Of a stretch of 64,000 nt of DNA, positions 1 to 9,246 are shown one piece after another. Origin of the DNA: JARBAK01 sp034472185. Lineage in GTDB: Bacteria; Pseudomonadota; Alphaproteobacteria; Rickettsiales; Midichloriaceae. Made by a program: the position numbers and the translations under genes. The notes below the pieces were generated by a model. That model had not been told where the DNA came from and made no database searches. It saw only the letters and a program-made list of their open reading frames with translations. The first letter of the stretch is position 1; each line of letters opens with the position of its first letter. The stretch covers positions 248,001-312,000 of the forward strand of contig JARBAK010000001.1 in NCBI GenBank assembly GCA_034472185.1, written 5' to 3'.

Positions 1-800
1 CAACGCTTGTTTGATGCAATTCCTCATAAATATTGGCAAGCAGAGATTATCTCTATTTTTAAATATATTATACGTATTGCTTAGTATATTTGGGGAATAT
101 GCATTTATTTTAGGACATTTCGGTGCGCCAAATCTCGGTATTACTGGAATAGGATATGCCATCCCCATTGCTAGTTGTATGAGCCTATCCTTCAATTTAA
201 TAAAAATTTTCTTCAATCCCATCTATAAACAGTATAAATTATTTGTTTTTTCTCAAAAAGTGATGATTTAAAAACTTTTTAAACAAATCATCCTAGCTGC
301 TGAAGGCATAGTTATACAAGTGGATTGCCTAGCTTTTATGGTAGTGCATGGAGTAGAGATGGCAACTATGGTATTATTGGGCGCACAAAAGTATGATGAA
401 ATACGTAGTTATAGCTACTCAGCTATTGTAAGCGGTATTATAAGCAGCATTATTAATGCTGAGTGTCTTTATGCTCGCTAATAAGTATATAATTGATCTA
501 TATCCTGGCTTTTCGAACGTTATTGACTACCCACGCTTTGTGATTGTATCTGCGTTACGCAGTTTACATAACTCAACTTATCCGCTGCTAATCTTTATAG
601 GTTTGGGATTAATATTAAGCTTACCTATTGGTTATTTGCTAGCATTCACAATGCGTTTGGGAGCAAGAGCAATACCTTGGTGATTTATTATCATAATCTA
701 TACTATTGGTGCTATAATACTGTTCCGTAGATTTCGCAAATTCTCGGATAGCACGTATCTAACTGCAAGATTTGACACAATGCCACAGCGCGCATTATAA
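1..800 (+). pseudogene. Decayed MATE-family efflux transporter, 5' end outside window
   Basis: Three successive reading frames on this strand encode MATE/NorM-like membrane segments. Frame one runs to the stop at 269-271 and includes GKQRLSLF and FGAPNLGITGIGYA. A second frame from about 273 reads through to a stop near 482. A third frame from about 456 carries the C-terminal part (ALRSLHNSTYPLLIFIGLGL). An in-frame TGA at 681-683 interrupts the third frame, after which the same frame continues with hydrophobic residues to TAA at 798-800. At least two frameshifts and one nonsense codon mean it cannot make an intact 12-helix transporter. Intact MATE proteins export drugs or metabolites in exchange for Na+ or H+. 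The family call rests on motif resemblance and the pseudogene status on the visible disruptions. Confidence 0.7.
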
Positions 801-902
801 AAAAACACTAATGCATAATCAATAACACCACGCACTTTTCAACAAACAAATTTTAAGATAAGAAATAATCCATCTAAGACATTTTCTCCCATACTAATTC
901 TA

Positions 903-2297
903 ATGGTATTAATGCAAACACTTTGGACTTCAACTTTATTTCGAAGAGTATTGTTCATCATTGTTATACCCATAATCGTATTACAATCAGTAACAGTTTA
1001 CATATTTTATTTTAGACACTGGAAATCAGTCACGCAATATTTACAAAGCTCGCTAATAGCAGAAATGAAGTGGCTTATAAATGGTGTGGAATCCGCAGAT
1101 AGCCATCCAGAAAATATGTTGCGCTATGCTAAAAACACTTTTGATATCGATGCTAAACTACTTAAATCCTATAACAACAGCACTAATAATACCGATTCTG
1201 ATCTTAAAAATTTCAAAATTATATTAGAACAAAACATAGCACGAAAGGTTTTCGCTGCATATTATTCTGACTCAGGACATTTAATTAGCATTATCATAGG
1301 ATTGCATGCTAATTCGTTACCGCATACTGTTTTGCAAGTCGATTTTAATTATAAGAGAATAGAAAGCCCTACAACATACATATTCGTACTATGGGTCGTA
1401 GGTACAGCTCTCATTTTACTTATAGTAACTCTGATATTCGCAAAAAACCAATTACGCTCTATTTTATCTCTGACAGATGCAGCTAAGAGATTAAGTAAAG
1501 GTGATCGTATTAATAATTTTATACCCTCTGGCGCACGAGAAATACGCGAAGCGGGATTAGCTTTTATAGAAATGAAAAACAGTCTAGAACAGCAAGTAAA
1601 AGAAAAATCTGAGCTGCTTACTCATATAGCTCATGATATGCGTACACCCCTTACCCGTATGAAATTACAACTAGCTCTACCAGTACTAGATCACAAAGCA
1701 ATGGATATGCTTAATAGCAATATAAATGAAATGGATAGACTCCTGCTCTCATATCTAAATTTTGCACGTAACAATAGTAATGAAAAGTTTCGTTATATAA
1801 ACGTAAAACATATAATCCAAAAGATTATACAAGAGTTCGATTATAACGAAGCGGTACTGAACACAATAAAAATAAAATTAATATGTAGTAACATAAACTA
1901 TACTCTCCACGCTAAAGTAATGGGAAATAGTGAAGATCATCCTTATAGTCTATACGCAAGAATATACACATTAAAAGGAGCTATCACAAATATTCTTGAT
2001 AATGCAATAAAATTTGCACGAAATACAGTACTTATTTCTTTAAAATCATATAATGATAAAATTATAGTAATCATTAGTGACAATGGACCAGGCATACCTA
2101 GCAGTATGCATAAACAAGTTTTTAATGCCTTCGAAAGAAATATAACAAATACAATAAATACCGGAGGATTCGGTCTTGGCCTAACAATAGCGAAACAAGC
2201 AATATTAATACATCAGGGCTCAATAAAGCTAGGAAAAAGTAAACAACTGGGAGGATTAAAAATTATAATAAAGCTACCACGCCATCAGTTCACATAA
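903..2297 (+). CDS. Membrane sensor histidine kinase (EnvZ-like, orphan)
   Basis: A 464-residue two-component sensor. Transmembrane helices lie at about residues 15-37 and 159-180 and enclose a short periplasmic domain. A HAMP-like linker follows, then a HisKA domain with the HDMRTPL box, whose phosphoacceptor is His244. The HATPase_c domain has an N box around 363-372, DNGPGIP at 393-399 and GGFGLGL at 421-427. All catalytic boxes look intact, so it should autophosphorylate and pass phosphate to a response regulator. No regulator gene is next to it, so the partner is unknown. It follows the MATE pseudogene and converges on the AsmA-like gene, with 13 bases between stops. The EnvZ-like label describes architecture only; the stimulus cannot be read from the sequence. 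Confidence 0.9.
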   Translation: MVLMQTLWTSTLFRRVLFIIVIPIIVLQSVTVYIFYFRHWKSVTQYLQSSLIAEMKWLINGVESADSHPENMLRYAKNTFDIDAKLLKSYNNSTNNTDSDLKNFKIILEQNIARKVFAAYYSDSGHLISIIIGLHANSLPHTVLQVDFNYKRIESPTTYIFVLWVVGTALILLIVTLIFAKNQLRSILSLTDAAKRLSKGDRINNFIPSGAREIREAGLAFIEMKNSLEQQVKEKSELLTHIAHDMRTPLTRMKLQLALPVLDHKAMDMLNSNINEMDRLLLSYLNFARNNSNEKFRYINVKHIIQKIIQEFDYNEAVLNTIKIKLICSNINYTLHAKVMGNSEDHPYSLYARIYTLKGAITNILDNAIKFARNTVLISLKSYNDKIIVIISDNGPGIPSSMHKQVFNAFERNITNTINTGGFGLGLTIAKQAILIHQGSIKLGKSKQLGGLKIIIKLPRHQFT

Positions 2298-2310
2298 ATA
2301 GAAGATGGTA

Positions 2311-5300
2311 TTAATGCGCAGTATCTTCTGAGTGTAGCTCAGCCTCGGCACTGCCCTTAGAAAAAATTTTTCCCTCGAAAACTTCTCCCATAAAGCCAGG
2401 CGCAAGAATCGATAACGGGTTAATTCGTACTTTTAGCTTCCCATCAAGAGGGCCTTCAATAAGTAAATTAGCACGATTTTTACTTCCCTCTACCAACCTG
2501 TCTTCTATACCAGGGAAAAATTTCTGTGCCACAGTTAAAAATGTATTAAAGATATGTGTAGGAATCATCACACCACTAAACTTTATGTAACGCCCATCAA
2601 TATTAATACGCCCGCTACCCTTTACTTGCAAAGCACTTCCCCTCATATTACATGAAGGAATAGATAATATTCCGTTATTGTATCGGAAATGGCTTGTTAA
2701 AGAGGAAAAGTATATTTTATTGCCAGAATTTAATAAATTTAGCACTCCTAGAAATTGACCAGAAGTAAAAGAAGCAAGGCGTAATATCGTAATAAGAATT
2801 GGAGAATTTTTAAGCTCAAATTTTTCGATCCAAACATTTCCCTCAATAGTATTATTCTCTTTTATACCAGCTTTTACCTCTAAGTTACCGTTATACATAT
2901 GGCTATATATCCCAAGTGCTCGAAGTAATTTACCAGCATTATTGGTGGTAATAGAGAGTACGCTTTTATCATAAAATACTCTCGCATACCCCTTCTTATC
3001 TTCAAATAAAAGATTCAAGGAGAAATTACCCGCGTCTCCTTTCTTATACCCTATCTTAAGATTTACATCTGTAGCAACTTCACCGTTCTGCAAAATAAGT
3101 TTTTTTATACTCATAAACAGATTAAGAGACCTATCTCTTTTATCTCCCTTATGAGAGTAAAGTTCCTCCAGCTTTACTGCGCTTAAATCTAACTGATCGC
3201 CCTCAATATTAAGAAAACGTCCTTTACTATTTTCAATGTATGTAGCACGAAATCGATCATTTAACGATCTAGAATCACAAGTGATATTCAGCTCCTTGCT
3301 AGCACCTTTTAAAATTACTTTACCAGAAGCACTGAGAGAAAAATCTCCCCACCATTGTTCATATTTCAAAATATTCAGTTGCGTATATCCACTAACCTTA
3401 CTACTACTAATAGTAGTAGTAATATAGCCTGGAACTCCCAATTTCTTTTTAAAATTCCAAGTCTTAATATTTATATCTAGATCCTTTAAATCTGCTCTTA
3501 TCTTATATTCTCTGAGAGACTCAGGGCCATACATATCTATATTCAAACACACTTTTCCATATGTTGATCCAATAAAAGAACCTAATTTCTCTGCATTTTG
3601 ATCAAAGCCTAAGGCATCTATTAACCATCTAAAATCCGCACACAGTACTACATGAGATTTATCTTTAGTCCCCTGACTATTCGCCAACTTTTTCTCAAAG
3701 ACTATGAGAGACGAAGATTTGCGGTCTGTACGTATAACTCCTTTAATACGCACCAATAAGCTTGGATCTAGGCTAATGCTAAGATTCTTACTATAAAAAT
3801 TCTTGCCATATATACCAATCATGAAGTTCTTAACTGTGCTCCGAATCCCTATGTTAGAAAATCGAACAGTATGACTAGCTGCATTATCATGTGTGCCCAA
3901 TAAAATACAGAGAGTTAACATAGAATCAGCTTGTCCTTTTAAGCTCTCAATATCAGGTAAATGTTCAAGTTTAGAGGCACTGTAGTACGTATTAGCTAAC
4001 GCTAGCGAGTCTCGCACTTCACCAATAATATGACCAGAAATTTTCAATTCTGGAGTTGCAACACTAAAACTAGGAACGGAAACATCAAAATTTTTCAATA
4101 TAAGGGTATCATATTTTGCTGCCTCGATATGTATATCGATACTATCACGCATTATCTTCAATTCTGCCATGTCCACTTCTATTGGCGGCATATCTTCTTG
4201 AAGCTTAAGTCGCCCTTCCTTTACCGCTACATGCGATATTATGTCTAAAAAACGTCTAGAACTAGTGTCAAATACCACTTTTATGTCAGCAGAAACAATC
4301 GTGCCCCCCTTTAATCTCTGATTAAGCCATAGTTTAGTAGAATTAGCACCACCTGCACTAGTCACGGGCCAATACCTATATGCATCCGCTACAGCTAAAT
4401 CTTTAGTTTTTAAAGCAGCTATCAAACTTAACTTAGTGCCCTGCTTTCTAATAGATCCCTGCATTGATAGCTTATCATCAATAACTAAATCCACATTCTC
4501 TATGTTCCAAATAGCATTATCTAATGGATTTAAAATCCCCCCCCTAATACTCAAAAAGGTTAATTTCATTTTATGTGACCAATAATCCCCCTGTATAGTG
4601 CCATTATGAGCTACAGCAGAAAACGATATCTTCTCTAAAACAAATGGGAATCGCACATGTAACTGGAATTTAAGATCAGAAGAAAAAATTACTGTATTTA
4701 ACAACGGTACTTGCAATTTTTGCAATATAGTCAAACCCATATTGGTAATACTACCCTCAATTACCAAGCCATTATTATGCAGCTTTTGAGGTATAAGTAA
4801 TTCACATTGGGCAACTTCATGTTCTGCAACAATAGAGGCTTTGAGAGAAAAGGCACTCCCAGTAGAAGACTGTGCCTCTGTAATATATAAACTTCTAATC
4901 CCAAGGGTTGCACCATCGTTACCCATCAATATATAGATTGTTATATTCAACTTATTTATTAGGTGGATAATCCTATGTAGGTCTGTAATAGAAGTTTCTA
5001 TACTCCGTTTATTGTGATTTGATATAATCGACTGTAAAAGTACCCTACCTTCGTCTCTAGACGTTAAAACTTTGACTCCCATTAGAGGGGTATTCTCTTG
5101 AAAAGCGTAAAACGGATGGATGCTAACGTTAATATCAGGCAGTTTAGTAGTTTTATCTGTGATAAATGTTGGAAGAAGATCCGTTTTCGACGTGTCTTTG
5201 ATAGACTTTTTTTTATATTCAGTTAGGGAATTATCTAAAAATCGGACAACAAAAGCCCCGCTGTCCCATATAATTATAATTCGTCCTAATTTTACTTCCG

Positions 5301-5496
5301 CTATTTCGCCTAATACACGTGTAGAAACAAATTCTGAAAAATATGCCACTTGATTGGAAGTAAGGCAAACAGAACCACGTATAGCAATACTGGCAGCCAC
5401 ACCACATAATATCAACATTGACAATAAAATTATTCCTGCTGCTGTCTTACATAAGCCCAATAATAACTGCCGTAATAATCCAAACCGTCTTGTCAA
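2311..5496 (-). CDS. Giant AsmA/YhdP-like envelope protein (DUF3971/AsmA C-terminal type)
   Basis: A 1061-residue protein with one N-terminal membrane helix at about residues 15-38, followed by a long beta-rich periplasmic region. The C-terminal ~100 residues have the AsmA-like pattern: a glycine-rich strand, VMIPTHIFNTFL, then VRINPLSILAPGFMGEVF. Large proteins of the YhdP/TamB/AsmA superfamily are thought to form hydrophobic grooves that carry phospholipids between inner and outer membranes. That role here is inference from family. It ends the phzF group on this strand and converges with the sensor kinase. A perfect palindrome made of triplet repeats lies inside the gene at 3398-3422. A second AsmA-type gene is at 33789-36632. 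Confidence 0.8.
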   Translation of the reverse strand: MTRRFGLLRQLLLGLCKTAAGIILLSMLILCGVAASIAIRGSVCLTSNQVAYFSEFVSTRVLGEIAEVKLGRIIIIWDSGAFVVRFLDNSLTEYKKKSIKDTSKTDLLPTFITDKTTKLPDINVSIHPFYAFQENTPLMGVKVLTSRDEGRVLLQSIISNHNKRSIETSITDLHRIIHLINKLNITIYILMGNDGATLGIRSLYITEAQSSTGSAFSLKASIVAEHEVAQCELLIPQKLHNNGLVIEGSITNMGLTILQKLQVPLLNTVIFSSDLKFQLHVRFPFVLEKISFSAVAHNGTIQGDYWSHKMKLTFLSIRGGILNPLDNAIWNIENVDLVIDDKLSMQGSIRKQGTKLSLIAALKTKDLAVADAYRYWPVTSAGGANSTKLWLNQRLKGGTIVSADIKVVFDTSSRRFLDIISHVAVKEGRLKLQEDMPPIEVDMAELKIMRDSIDIHIEAAKYDTLILKNFDVSVPSFSVATPELKISGHIIGEVRDSLALANTYYSASKLEHLPDIESLKGQADSMLTLCILLGTHDNAASHTVRFSNIGIRSTVKNFMIGIYGKNFYSKNLSISLDPSLLVRIKGVIRTDRKSSSLIVFEKKLANSQGTKDKSHVVLCADFRWLIDALGFDQNAEKLGSFIGSTYGKVCLNIDMYGPESLREYKIRADLKDLDINIKTWNFKKKLGVPGYITTTISSSKVSGYTQLNILKYEQWWGDFSLSASGKVILKGASKELNITCDSRSLNDRFRATYIENSKGRFLNIEGDQLDLSAVKLEELYSHKGDKRDRSLNLFMSIKKLILQNGEVATDVNLKIGYKKGDAGNFSLNLLFEDKKGYARVFYDKSVLSITTNNAGKLLRALGIYSHMYNGNLEVKAGIKENNTIEGNVWIEKFELKNSPILITILRLASFTSGQFLGVLNLLNSGNKIYFSSLTSHFRYNNGILSIPSCNMRGSALQVKGSGRINIDGRYIKFSGVMIPTHIFNTFLTVAQKFFPGIEDRLVEGSKNRANLLIEGPLDGKLKVRINPLSILAPGFMGEVFEGKIFSKGSAEAELHSEDTAH
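3398..3422. repeat. Perfect 12-bp inverted repeat built from CTA/TAG triplets inside the AsmA-like gene
   Basis: The arms are ttactactacta (3398-3409) and tagtagtagtaa (3411-3422) with one base between. On the coding strand the region encodes Thr-Thr-Thr-Ile-Ser-Ser-Ser, so the palindrome arises from two facing triplet arrays. It may form a hairpin in the mRNA or be a slippage-prone microsatellite. Confidence 0.85.
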
Positions 5497-5572
5497 TGTC
5501 TTTAACTAATACAACACATTCTTCCTTTGACAAAATACGTTTCACATATATTTTGCTCCAAAAGACTAAGAT

Positions 5573-6373
5573 TCACAACCGCAAATTACCTTGTAAAAAA
5601 GTCGCCGCCTGTCCCGAAATCAATACTCTTCTTTCATTTTTAAGGCTTTCTCCCCTTACCACACCACCGCGCTTTGAAGCATGATAGGCTATAAACCTAT
5701 GTTTATCCATTTTTTTAGTCCAATATGGGATTAATGTACAGTAAGAAGACCCACAAACAGGATCTTCTCTGATCCCTACTCGTGGAGCAAAATAACGAGA
5801 AACAAAATCATATTGGGAATTATAAGCAGCAGTAATGATCAAAGCTCTATACGGTAATTGCAAAAACAATTCCAAATCTGGCTCCAACGCGATCACGTCT
5901 GCTGCTGAAGCAAACTCTAATAAAAGACTATTGTGGGTGCAACCACAATAATTAAGAGTAGAATGGCGGATTATTCGCTTGATGATATCCTCGATTACAA
6001 CCTCTTGGACATCATAGCAAGGAAAATTAAGCGTAATCCACCCGTCTTTATTAATCTGTACAGTGAAAACACCGCTTAAGCCTTCAAACGTAAGCACATT
6101 AGCACTATTAACAATACCCATCTCTCTCATTACATGCACAGAAGCTATGGTAGCATGCCCACAAAGCGGCGCCTCAGATACAGGTGAAAACCAACGTATA
6201 TGATAATGCTGATGTATATTTAATGGCACTATAAAAGCCGTCTCAGAAAAATTAAGCTGATAGGCAATATTTTGCATCAATTCTTGCGAGGGAAAACTTT
6301 CTACCAAACATACCCCAGCAGGATTTCCCATAAAAGCCCCAGACGCAAAAGCATTAACAATCCAAATCTTCAT
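5573..6373 (-). CDS. PhzF-family isomerase/epimerase
   Basis: A 266-residue enzyme of the PhzF/YddE fold, two similar alpha/beta domains with the active site between them. The family signature is intact: Glu44 in FSETAFI, His73 in LCGHAT and Asp204 in REDPVCGSS, matching the catalytic Glu-His-Asp set of PhzF. The N-terminal NAFASGAFMGNPAGV motif is also typical. PhzF proper isomerises a phenazine precursor, but no phenazine genes are present, so this is one of the many housekeeping homologues of unknown substrate. Its ATG overlaps the stop of an upstream 25-codon ORF as ATGA, implying translational coupling. The AsmA-like gene follows on the same strand after 76 bases. Confidence 0.88.
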   Translation of the reverse strand: MKIWIVNAFASGAFMGNPAGVCLVESFPSQELMQNIAYQLNFSETAFIVPLNIHQHYHIRWFSPVSEAPLCGHATIASVHVMREMGIVNSANVLTFEGLSGVFTVQINKDGWITLNFPCYDVQEVVIEDIIKRIIRHSTLNYCGCTHNSLLLEFASAADVIALEPDLELFLQLPYRALIITAAYNSQYDFVSRYFAPRVGIREDPVCGSSYCTLIPYWTKKMDKHRFIAYHASKRGGVVRGESLKNERRVLISGQAATFLQGNLRL

Positions 6374-6447
6374 TCCACTTCACTCTCTTTAGCCTCTTTT
6401 TGACGCAGTTCATAAAAACTGGCAGATGAACTAATTTCTTTCAACAT
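6370..6447 (-). CDS. Predicted 25-aa leader or microprotein coupled to phzF
   Basis: This very short ORF begins MLKEISSSASFYELRQK and ends in SEVE. Its ATG at 6447 is preceded by a strong Shine-Dalgarno run (ggggag, seven to twelve bases upstream on the minus strand). Its TGA overlaps the phzF ATG as ATGA, the classic arrangement for coupled translation. The peptide is charged and hydrophilic with no membrane segment, and I do not recognise a family. It could be a genuine microprotein or just a landing site feeding ribosomes to phzF, which has no strong SD outside it. The reality of the peptide is inference. Confidence 0.45.
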   Translation of the reverse strand: MLKEISSSASFYELRQKEAKESEVE

Positions 6448-6534
6448 AATCTCCCCTATTGCTTAATATAATTAATTATACGAAAACATCTGAAAATCTA
6501 ATATAGGCAAACTATACCACCAACAAAAATTATG

Positions 6535-6571
6535 TGTATAAAAAAAGTGCCCAGCAAGATTCTGGACACTT
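6535..6571 (-). terminator. Rho-independent terminator after dksA
   Basis: Read on the minus strand, arms aagtgtccag (6571-6562) and ctgggcactt (6554-6545) form a ten-pair stem with one G-T pair and a seven-base loop, followed by a run of T. It lies about 25 bases beyond the dksA stop. Confidence 0.8.
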
Positions 6572-6595
6572 AAAATGAAAACTAATACCAAAGCC

Positions 6596-7021
6596 CTACT
6601 GTCTAACATGATTTTTTTCGAATCGCTCATGCTTCTCTTGAGCTTCCACACATAACACCGCTACGGGTCGAGCTTCTAGCCTTCTCAACCCTATTTTATT
6701 CCCTGTATATTCACAATACCCATAACTCCCATCATAGATACGTGATAAAGCAGAATTAATTTTTACTATCAACCTTCTAACCCTTTCTTTTGTATGTAAC
6801 TCTAGATCTACTTTAGTCTCCACTAAAGCCCTATCATTAAGATCAGGCTCATTCCAAATCTCTTCCTTGAGGCGTTCTGTAAGATAAGCATCCTGCTCCT
6901 CTAGAGCCTTACGCCATGTTAACAACTTACGACGAAAATACTCTCTCTGTCTGTCACACATATATTCTTCATTCTCCAAAGGACTATAATCTTCACTTAT
7001 TTTGGCTATCTCTTTTTCCAT
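6596..7021 (-). CDS. dksA: DksA/TraR-family RNA polymerase regulator
   Basis: A 141-residue DksA-type protein: a long charged coiled-coil region followed by a compact globular end with GYCEYTGNKIG and RRLEARPVAVLC. DksA enters the RNA polymerase secondary channel and, with ppGpp, retunes rRNA and amino-acid promoters. Classical DksA has a four-cysteine zinc finger. Here only the first and third cysteines remain; the other two positions are Thr and Ala, a pattern seen in zinc-independent DksA proteins. I place the start at the ATG at 7021 because ggag lies ten bases upstream. An in-frame ATG at 7051 would add ten residues but has no SD. A terminator follows at 6535-6571. Confidence 0.85.
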   Translation of the reverse strand: MEKEIAKISEDYSPLENEEYMCDRQREYFRRKLLTWRKALEEQDAYLTERLKEEIWNEPDLNDRALVETKVDLELHTKERVRRLIVKINSALSRIYDGSYGYCEYTGNKIGLRRLEARPVAVLCVEAQEKHERFEKNHVRQ

Positions 7022-7120
7022 ACAACTACTTCTCCAATTAACAACATACAAGAACTCAACTTGAGATAGTATAAATAATAGAACTGAAAAAGTAAAAGAA
7101 AAAAACGGCCTGCCTTACAT

Positions 7121-7142
7121 GCAAAAACGCCGTAGTTACGGC
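7121..7142 (-). terminator. Possible weak terminator after the 7177-7878 membrane gene
   Basis: On the minus strand gccgta/tacggc (7142-7129) forms a short stem followed by gttttt. The loop is only two to four bases, so strength is uncertain. Confidence 0.45.
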
Positions 7143-7176
7143 TATATAAGCTTGTTATTTAGACAGCATGTTTATG

Positions 7177-7878
7177 CTACGAATTTTCAGTATACAATAT
7201 GAAGACAGCTATCTTGAATAAGATATTCAACACTACTAAAACAATACAGAAAAAAAATACCACAAACAACGTTCTATAAACAGAAAGAATATATGCAGCT
7301 GCATATGTATATAAATACGTCCCTAAAATCAATAAAGATGAAGGAAATAGCAGTTTTTTAACCTTATGAATGCTTTCAATGAAAGCACCAGCAATACTAC
7401 TATTTCTGATAATAATGCTATTCTCGTAAAAAATAAACAACACTAACCCTATAAGGGAAAGAGGCATAGTAATACTGGAAGTTTGCATCACTAATATTGA
7501 TGTATCGCGGATTATAATACCACAAAATAACTTAGCAAAATTTGTGCTTATAAAATTCGCTGCAATCTTCTGAGGCGTTAACCCAGCAAACTTCTTAAAG
7601 AGTAATATATCAACTATGAAAGTGCTCATCAACGCATGATATAAGGCTCCTATAATAACTGCGAAAATAGCAATCAACGAAATTTGACTGCTATTTAAAT
7701 TTTGTAAATTCAAAAAGTGCAGTTCTTCTCCTCCATATATTACTAAAATCCCGAGAAGTCCCAAAACCCCCAATAATACTACAAGCACAGCAATCATCGT
7801 TGCTATGCTCAAAGCCTTTAGATTTACCCGTGCTATATTTATCGCTTTCTGAAGCGTATCCAACAGTGAGTTTACCAT
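7177..7878 (-). CDS. Polytopic membrane protein of unknown function
   Basis: I do not recognise a family for this 233-residue protein. It has about five hydrophobic segments: near residues 23-48, 63-85, 125-150, 172-195 and 200-228. Between the second and third lies a cytoplasmic-looking stretch (LLFKKFAGLTPQKIA). There is no signal-peptide cleavage motif, conserved charged pair or binding motif that I can name. It starts 32 bases after the TPR-like gene and may be in one transcript with rpsO and that gene. The overall pattern resembles small inner-membrane scaffold or assembly proteins, but that is no more than an impression. Confidence 0.6.
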   Translation of the reverse strand: MVNSLLDTLQKAINIARVNLKALSIATMIAVLVVLLGVLGLLGILVIYGGEELHFLNLQNLNSSQISLIAIFAVIIGALYHALMSTFIVDILLFKKFAGLTPQKIAANFISTNFAKLFCGIIIRDTSILVMQTSSITMPLSLIGLVLFIFYENSIIIRNSSIAGAFIESIHKVKKLLFPSSLLILGTYLYTYAAAYILSVYRTLFVVFFFCIVLVVLNILFKIAVFILYTENS

Positions 7879-7910
7879 ATCTTTTCACTAAAATACCACT
7901 TTCCCTACTA

Positions 7911-8630
7911 TCAATTCGCCATTGGCGATATACCTCCGCTCGCTTTCAAAGTTTCAGCATAGTCAAGCAACATATTAAGCAGCGTAAAGTTCCCCTCGAA
8001 AAAAATATCCTGCTTTTGGGTGGTTAAATAGGTAAGTTCATTAACTGCTTCTTCAAACTGATTCGACTCAATAAATAAAGACGCTGCAAGTAATTTGGAT
8101 GGCATATAAAAATGATCTGTTCTTCTCTTTTGAGAAACGGGATATGTTTCATGAATTAGAGCAAGTGCCTTCCAAGGATCTCTAATATTACGACTGACCA
8201 TATAATTCACATAAGAAAGCTTGGCGTAATCACGCACCGATTTAAAATAAACCTGATTATCTGATACTTGCTCATAATAAAGGGCAGCCTTAGCTATATT
8301 ATTTTTTGACGCCTCCAAATCACCTAGATAAAACCCCGCAAGGGCCGAATATACAGACTTATTATCTTTATATAATAAAGTTAACTCATCTATAACATCT
8401 CGCACATCTTCAAGACTTGTACCATCATTAAAACGCGTAATAAGCCTGAAAAACTTTGTCCCCTCTTTATAGATAGTGTTATTTTTATAGTGTACATAAA
8501 CGTTAATGCTTATAGAGATAAGCATCACCAATGCACCGACAATAGTTACTACAAACAAGCTAAGCTTAAGAAAGTGCTGCAGCCTTTCTTCACGCACACT
8601 TGCCTTAGTCTCATCCAGTATATCGGTCAT
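7911..8630 (-). CDS. YfgM-like membrane-anchored TPR protein
   Basis: A 239-residue protein with a short cytoplasmic N-terminus, one membrane helix at about residues 24-45 and a helical periplasmic domain of tetratricopeptide type (AKAALYYEQV, SVRDYAKLSYVNYM, SKLLAASLFIESNQFEEAVNEL). This matches the plan of YfgM/TPR_21 proteins, which sit beside the SecYEG translocon and help chaperones hand over secreted proteins. The family call is moderate. The ATG at 8630 is preferred over a GTG at 8639, because aggtgg lies just upstream and would include that GTG. A short decayed copy of part of this gene lies at about 10840-10960. The gene lies 102 bases after rpsO. Confidence 0.6.
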   Translation of the reverse strand: MTDILDETKASVREERLQHFLKLSLFVVTIVGALVMLISISINVYVHYKNNTIYKEGTKFFRLITRFNDGTSLEDVRDVIDELTLLYKDNKSVYSALAGFYLGDLEASKNNIAKAALYYEQVSDNQVYFKSVRDYAKLSYVNYMVSRNIRDPWKALALIHETYPVSQKRRTDHFYMPSKLLAASLFIESNQFEEAVNELTYLTTQKQDIFFEGNFTLLNMLLDYAETLKASGGISPMAN

Positions 8631-8741
8631 TTCTACCACCTATTCTATCTTCAAACTCTGGCAAAAAGAGAGTATACCAGCCTGCAATCCCCCGTTACAA
8701 ATACTACCTCCCACACGACTTAAATTGGCTATCGCTCTCCT

Positions 8742-9011
8742 TCATTTTCGCAAAGATAATCTCTCCATGAGAGCAATATACCGATCAGTACAGGCTTTTT
8801 TTAAATAACTGAGCAAGCGCTTCCTTCTACACACCATAGCCAGAAGTCCCCGCCTACACTGATGATCCTTCTTATTGATCTTAAGGTGCTCAGTCAAATA
8901 ACTTATATTCTGAGTTAAAATTGCGCACTGCACCTCAGGCGACCCTGTATCACCCTCTTTGAGAGCAAAATCACGAACGATCTCTTGTTTTCTTTCCTTC
9001 TCTATTGACAT
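8742..9011 (-). CDS. rpsO: 30S ribosomal protein S15
   Basis: An 89-residue protein of exactly the usual S15 length. It has the family core GDTGSPEVQ at residues 21-29 and the C-terminal [19 protein letters not shown] helix that grips 16S rRNA helices 20-22. S15 is a primary binding protein that nucleates the 30S platform. In many Proteobacteria rpsO is followed by pnp; here pnp is absent and the YfgM-like gene follows. It diverges from hslU across about 235 bases. Confidence 0.97.
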   Translation of the reverse strand: MSIEKERKQEIVRDFALKEGDTGSPEVQCAILTQNISYLTEHLKINKKDHQCRRGLLAMVCRRKRLLSYLKKACTDRYIALMERLSLRK

Positions 9012-9246
9012 GTCCAGCCCTTAAGCTATTTACAGACACACTTTATGCCTTTTTTTATAGAAATTTTTTACATAGCAACCCTTTAATGCTATCTAAAAAA
9101 GCTGCTAGCGCGCTGCTTATCGCATGATTCCAATCTAGAGTCTACAAAAATATCACTACAAAATCATAAATGGCTGTGCATTGTATCCATCACCATGATA
9201 TATAGTGCAGTAACGCGCACATGTGTTTAGCATAAGGAAGTTAAAT

